NCBI GenBank assembly: GCA_030044325.1
Contig: JASHWA010000448.1
Span: forward strand, 1-11,069
From: Bryobacteraceae bacterium
GTDB lineage: Bacteria; Acidobacteriota; Terriglobia; Bryobacterales; Bryobacteraceae
Direction: 5' to 3'
Length of the DNA: 11,069 nt
A program made the translations under genes and the position numbers. Below the pieces are notes generated by a model. It ran no database searches. It had not been told where the DNA came from and saw nothing but the letters and a program-made list of their open reading frames with translations. Below are positions 7,114 to 11,069 of this stretch, in pieces. Numbering within the stretch: position 1 is the first letter of the stretch; every line of letters begins with the position of its first letter.

Positions 7114-8876
7114 GCGAGATCCGCGTCTGGGCGCCCAAGCCGCAAAGAATCGGGCTTCAACTCGACCACCACAGGCTCCCCATGCGGCCTGCCGAAAACG
7201 GGTGGTGGCAAATCGAGCATGATTCGATTTTTCCCGGCGTCGATTACGCCTTTTTTCTCGACGATGCCGGCCCGTTTCCCGATCCCAGATCGCAATTCCA
7301 GCCTCATGGCGTCCATGGACCTTCCCGCGTGGTCGATCACCGCTCCTTTCGCTGGACTACGGAGCGCTGGCAACCACCCCCGCTTTCCTCGGCGGTCGTC
7401 TATGAGCTCCACGTGGGCGCATTCACCCGGGAGGGCACCTTCCTCAGCGCGATCGAACGCCTCGATCATTTGAAGGTCCTCGGCATTACGCATGTCGAGT
7501 TGATGCCCGTTCAGGAATTCTCAGGCAAATGGGGCTGGGGTTACGACGGCGTGGATCTCTACGCGCCGCATCATGCCTATGGATCTCCCGACGATCTGAA
7601 ACGTTTCGTCGATGCCGCCCACACCCGCGATCTCGCCGTTCTGCTCGACGTCGTCTACAATCACCTTGGACCCGCTGGAAATTATCTCGACCGCTTCGCG
7701 CCCTACTTCATGAAACGTTATTCGACCCCATGGGGACCCGCGATCAATCTCGATGACGCCGGAAGCTGTGAAGTCCGCCGCTTTCTCTGCGACAACGCAA
7801 TCATGTGGATGCGGGATTACCGCTTCGACGGCCTGCGCATCGACGCGATCCACGCCATTCACGACTCTTCCGCGATTCACTTTCTCGCGCAGCTCTCGCG
7901 CGAGGTCGACGAACTGGAAGCTCATCTCGGCCGCAGCCTCGTCCTGATCGCCGAAAGCGACCTCAATGATCCCCGCGTCGTCACGCCGCGCCCAGCCGGA
8001 GGGTTAGGTATCGATGCGCAATGGTCGGACGATTTCCACCACGCGCTTCATTCCGTCCTCACCGGCGAACGCTCCGGCTACTTTGCCGATTTCGGCTCGC
8101 TTGCCCAATTGGCCAAAGCGCTGACGAACGCCTATGTCTACGACGGCCGCTTTTCCGCGTATCGCCGCGCGATCCACGGGGCAAAACCGCGCAACCTCGA
8201 TGGCTGGCGATTTCTTGGATATCTTCAAAATCACGACCAGATTGGCAATCGTCCCGCGGGCGAGCGCGCCTCGCAACTCATGTCCCTCGGCCGCCTGAAA
8301 ATCGGAGTAGCTCTGCTCTTCTGCTCGCCGTTCATCCCCATGCTGTTTCAGGGCGAAGAGTTCATGGCTTCGTCGCCCTTTCCATATTTCACTCAGCACG
8401 AAGACCCGGACCTTGCGCGCGCCGTTTCAGAGGGGCGCCGCCGCGAATTCGCTTCCTTTGAATGGAATCCCGAATCTATTCCCGACCCGCAGGATCCCAT
8501 GACCTTTCGGCGCGCAAAACTCGACTGGACGGAGCCGGATCGCGAGCCGCACCAATCGATCCTCGCCTTTTACAAACGCTTGATCGATCTTCGCCGAACC
8601 TTCCCCGAGCTAACCGACGGCTCTTTCGATCGCGTGGACGTTCGCTTCGATGAGCGGCAAGAATGGATCATCCTCCGCCGGGGCCGAATCGCCGTCCTCG
8701 CGAATCTAAGCGATGCGGCGCAAAAGCTCCGCGTCCCGTTGCGCTCGACCCCGCTCATCTCGTCGGAAAGCGAGTTCCCCGTGCCATCAGGTGAATTCGT
8801 CATGGCTCCCGACTCGCTCCTGATCGTCCAAAGCCCAGTGGAATTATTTGCGCCACGCGACACTCTTACTCCGTAA
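7110..8876 (+). CDS. treZ: Maltooligosyl trehalose trehalohydrolase (GH13_10)
   Basis: A 588-residue enzyme that cleaves the alpha-1,4 bond next to the trehalose moiety of maltooligosyl trehalose, releasing trehalose and a shortened glucan. The N-terminal CBM48-like domain (about 1-95) starts SEIRVWAPKPQRIGLQL and includes DPRSQFQPHGVHGPSRVVD, a family hallmark. The GH13 barrel follows: VYELHVGAFTREGTF, VELMPVQEF, WGYDGVDLYAPHHAYG and LLDVVYNHLGPAGNYL. The nucleophile is in DGLRIDAIHAI (D245), the acid/base Glu in IAESDLNDPR (E282) and the third Asp in QNHDQIGNR (D376). A small C-terminal beta domain ends the protein. The start is GTG at 7110, overlapping the treY stop by four bases, with AGGGA (7096-7100) 9 bases upstream. 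It is the direct partner of TreY. Confidence 0.96.
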   Translation: MSEIRVWAPKPQRIGLQLDHHRLPMRPAENGWWQIEHDSIFPGVDYAFFLDDAGPFPDPRSQFQPHGVHGPSRVVDHRSFRWTTERWQPPPLSSAVVYELHVGAFTREGTFLSAIERLDHLKVLGITHVELMPVQEFSGKWGWGYDGVDLYAPHHAYGSPDDLKRFVDAAHTRDLAVLLDVVYNHLGPAGNYLDRFAPYFMKRYSTPWGPAINLDDAGSCEVRRFLCDNAIMWMRDYRFDGLRIDAIHAIHDSSAIHFLAQLSREVDELEAHLGRSLVLIAESDLNDPRVVTPRPAGGLGIDAQWSDDFHHALHSVLTGERSGYFADFGSLAQLAKALTNAYVYDGRFSAYRRAIHGAKPRNLDGWRFLGYLQNHDQIGNRPAGERASQLMSLGRLKIGVALLFCSPFIPMLFQGEEFMASSPFPYFTQHEDPDLARAVSEGRRREFASFEWNPESIPDPQDPMTFRRAKLDWTEPDREPHQSILAFYKRLIDLRRTFPELTDGSFDRVDVRFDERQEWIILRRGRIAVLANLSDAAQKLRVPLRSTPLISSESEFPVPSGEFVMAPDSLLIVQSPVELFAPRDTLTP

Positions 8877-8956
8877 CCGCTTCTCTCCCGCCTTCGGCCT
8901 TTACTCATTCTGAACCACTTACGCTGGCACCCGATTTGCATCTCTCAATCGGAGCC
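8877..8956 (+). other. Gap between treZ and glgE
   Basis: This is the only real gap in the plus-strand operon, about 80 bp if glgE starts at ATG 8957 or 59 bp if it starts at TTG 8936. I see no strong hairpin with a T run and no clear promoter, so transcriptional read-through is the simplest reading. Confidence 0.4.
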
Positions 8957-10939
8957 ATGCGTGCAGTTGAAGACCTCCGCGCCGGTGCAGAAACTCGTCT
9001 GAACGTCGTCGCTTGCAAGCGAGTCGCCATCGAGGACGTCCAGCCTCAAGTCGATTGCGGCCGTTTCGCCGTTAAGCGCGTGATTGGTGAGTCCGTCGTG
9101 GTCGAAGCCGACGTCTTTACCGACGGACACGACCACGTTGCCTGCCATCTTCTCCACCGCTTCGAGCACGATCGCGACTGGACTCGCGTTCCCATGACCG
9201 CGCTCGGAAACGATCGCTGGCGCGCCGAATTCCAAGTGTCGAGCATGGGAGTTTATCGCTACACCGTCGAGGGCTGGATCGATCACCTCGAGACCTGGCG
9301 CGCCGACTTGATTACACGCATCACCGCCCGCCAGGATATCTCGGTCGATCTCCTCATCGGCGCGGACTTCGTGGAACAAACCGCGCGTCGGGCCGCTGCT
9401 CTCGATGCGGCGCACTTGTGGAGCTGGGCTCGTCGTTTGCGCGATGAGCGCGATCTTGAAATACGCAAAGCCATCGCCCTGCGTGAAGATCTATTCGATC
9501 TCGCCCGCCGCTATCCCGATCTGGAGTTCTCCACCCGCGCGGATCCCGAACTCACGGTCGCGGTCGATCGCGAAAAGGCCGCGTATTCCACTTGGTACGA
9601 AATGTTCCCACGCTCCGCTGGAACGTTACAGGACTGCGAGTCTTGGCTGCCTTATGTAGCCTCGATGGGCTTCGATGTTCTGTATTTTCCGCCCATTCAT
9701 CCGATCGGCGTGAAATTTCGCAAGGGAAAGAACAACTCAACCACACCTCAGCCTGGCGACGTGGGCAGCCCGTGGGCGATCGGCTCGCTCGAAGGCGGCC
9801 ACAAGTCGATCCATCCCGAACTGGGGACCCTAACCGACTTTCGCCGACTGATGGCGAAGGCCAAAGATTTCGGCATTGAAATCGCCCTGGATCTTGCCTA
9901 CCAGTGTTCCGCGGACCACCCCTACGTCCATCACCACCCCGAGTGGTTTCGCGCCCGTCCGGACGGAACCATCCAATATGCCGAAAATCCGCCGAAAAAA
10001 TATCAGGATATTTATCCTTTCGATTTCGAAACCGAACATTGGCCCGATCTCTGGGACGAGCTGAAAAGCATCGTTGAATTCTGGATCGCCGAAGGCGTCC
10101 ATATTTTCCGTGTCGACAACCCTCATACCAAGTCCTTCTCGTTTTGGGAGTGGCTGATCGGCGAAATCAAACGCGACCATCCCAAGGTCTTGTTTCTATC
10201 CGAAGCCTTCACCCGCCCGCGCGTAATGTATCGGCTCGCCAAGCTGGGCTTTTCGCAGTCCTATACCTATTTCGCATGGAGAAACACGAAAAGAGAATTA
10301 ACCGATTACTTCCGCGAGCTCACAACCCAACCGGTCTCCCAATATTTTCGCCCGAATCTCTGGCCCAACACTCCCGATATTCTCACCGCTTTCCTGCAAG
10401 CCGGCGGACGCCCCGCATTCATGATCCGTTTGATCCTCGCCGCGACCCTCGGCGCGAGTTACGGCATCTATGGCCCCGCCTTCGAGCTCGGCGAAGCCAC
10501 GCCATTCAAGCCGGGGAGCGAAGAGTATCTGAACTCCGAAAAATATGAGCTCAAACACTGGAATATCGATTCTCCGTCGAGCCTTCGTGATCTGATCGCT
10601 CGCGTCAATACCATCCGCCGCGAAAACCCCGCGCTTCAAAGCGACCGCGGTCTTCACTTTCACGATACCGATAACCCGGAAGTCATCTGTTACTCGAAAA
10701 CGTCGCCGGATCGCACCGATACTATTCTCGTGCTTGTAAACTTAGACCCTCTTCACAAACAATCGGGTTTCGTGAATCTCGATTTGTCCTCACTAAGCCT
10801 GAACCCGGACCAATCCTTCGACGCTTTGGACCTGCTTTCCGGCGAGCTCTACATTTGGCAGGGGTCGCGAAACTATTTTGAGCTGACTCCGGCGATTCGG
10901 CCTGCGCATATCCTGCGCCTTCATCCGCGGAGCGCATAA
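8957..10939 (+). CDS. glgE: Alpha-1,4-glucan:maltose-1-phosphate maltosyltransferase (GH13_3)
   Basis: About 660 residues. GlgE transfers the maltosyl group of alpha-maltose 1-phosphate to the non-reducing end of alpha-1,4-glucans, elongating glycogen two glucoses at a time. The N-terminal DUF3416-type domain begins with RVAIEDVQPQVDCGRFAVKR and VEADVFTDGHD. The barrel carries YSTWYEMFPRS, DVLYFPPIHPIG, GVKFRKGKNNS, GSPWAIG, and YAENPPKKYQDIYP, all GlgE hallmarks. Counting from ATG 8957, the nucleophile is D387 in FRVDNPHTK, the acid/base is E416 in LSEAFTRP and the third Asp is D474 in NTPDIL. Two starts are possible: TTG at 8936 (7 codons longer) or ATG at 8957. GGAG at 8951-8954 is too close to the ATG to be ideal, so the start is uncertain. 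The stop codon directly abuts treS. TreS plus a maltokinase would supply its substrate. Confidence 0.96.
   Translation: MRAVEDLRAGAETRLNVVACKRVAIEDVQPQVDCGRFAVKRVIGESVVVEADVFTDGHDHVACHLLHRFEHDRDWTRVPMTALGNDRWRAEFQVSSMGVYRYTVEGWIDHLETWRADLITRITARQDISVDLLIGADFVEQTARRAAALDAAHLWSWARRLRDERDLEIRKAIALREDLFDLARRYPDLEFSTRADPELTVAVDREKAAYSTWYEMFPRSAGTLQDCESWLPYVASMGFDVLYFPPIHPIGVKFRKGKNNSTTPQPGDVGSPWAIGSLEGGHKSIHPELGTLTDFRRLMAKAKDFGIEIALDLAYQCSADHPYVHHHPEWFRARPDGTIQYAENPPKKYQDIYPFDFETEHWPDLWDELKSIVEFWIAEGVHIFRVDNPHTKSFSFWEWLIGEIKRDHPKVLFLSEAFTRPRVMYRLAKLGFSQSYTYFAWRNTKRELTDYFRELTTQPVSQYFRPNLWPNTPDILTAFLQAGGRPAFMIRLILAATLGASYGIYGPAFELGEATPFKPGSEEYLNSEKYELKHWNIDSPSSLRDLIARVNTIRRENPALQSDRGLHFHDTDNPEVICYSKTSPDRTDTILVLVNLDPLHKQSGFVNLDLSSLSLNPDQSFDALDLLSGELYIWQGSRNYFELTPAIRPAHILRLHPRSA
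10929..10932 (+). promoter_or_regulatory. Shine-Dalgarno site for treS inside the end of glgE
   Basis: GGAG within the last codons of glgE lies 7 bases upstream of the GTG at 10940. This spacing supports the GTG as the treS start and shows that treS translation depends on the glgE transcript. Confidence 0.6.
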
Positions 10940-11069
10940 GTGAAACGCCCTGGCAGCGCCACCGAACCTCTGTGGTACAAAGACGCGGTTATCTATGAGC
11001 TCCACGTTCGCGCCTTTGCCGACGGAAACAACGACGGCGTCGGCGACTTTCCCGGACTGATTGAGAAAC
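10940..11069 (+). CDS. treS: Trehalose synthase (maltose glucosylmutase), 5' part only
   Basis: Only the first 43 codons are present; the gene runs off the window end. The reading frame opens with GTG directly after the glgE stop and gives a short leader, then [20 protein letters not shown] and [13 protein letters not shown]. The [15 protein letters not shown] start and the GDF-x-GL motif are typical of the TreS branch of GH13 (GH13_16), which interconverts trehalose and maltose. Alpha-glucosidases and isomaltases share parts of this pattern, but the placement directly after glgE strongly favours TreS. In several bacteria TreS is followed by, or fused to, a maltokinase (Pep2/Mak) that makes maltose 1-phosphate for GlgE; that part is outside the window. 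Confidence 0.85.
   Translation, partial: MKRPGSATEPLWYKDAVIYELHVRAFADGNNDGVGDFPGLIEK

Overview
This is a GC-rich bacterial window, coding almost throughout, devoted to alpha-glucan (glycogen) and trehalose metabolism. The gene set (TreY, TreZ, GlgE and TreS together, a non-GH13 debranching enzyme paired with a GT4 glycosyltransferase, and a small bactofilin) fits a free-living soil-type bacterium. Acidobacteriota is my best guess, based on protein style and gene content only. No rRNA, tRNA, CRISPR array, integrase or insertion sequence is visible.

The left arm (4-4234) is on the minus strand and reads leftwards from position 4234. It holds a bactofilin, a decayed GT4 glycosyltransferase, an intact GT4 glycosyltransferase that starts at TTG behind a strong GGAGG, and an amylo-alpha-1,6-glucosidase-type debranching enzyme that overlaps the glycosyltransferase by 10 bases. 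The decayed gene has lost its middle, carries a one-base frameshift and a 9-bp duplication, lacks a catalytic Glu, and ends in a 15-bp tandem repeat.

Positions 4235-4464 form a divergent intergenic region of about 230 bp that should hold the promoters of both arms. Its clearest structure is a 21-bp imperfect dyad centred on 4369.

The right arm (4465 to the window end) is on the plus strand. It runs treY, treZ (4-base GTGA overlap), glgE (about 80-bp gap), then treS (GTG start directly after the glgE stop, cut by the window end). The close packing suggests one transcript.

Together the right arm encodes a trehalose/alpha-glucan cycle. TreY converts the reducing end of an alpha-1,4-glucan to a trehalosyl unit and TreZ releases trehalose. 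TreS interconverts trehalose and maltose. After maltose is phosphorylated, GlgE adds maltosyl units back to glucan. The maltokinase this needs is not in the window; it may be fused to TreS or lie just downstream. The debranching enzyme on the left arm could supply linear chains to TreY, a role usually held by TreX. No single gene is novel. The most distinctive items are the both-directions trehalose/glucan operon, the adjoining bactofilin/GT4/debranching unit, and the pseudogene between them.
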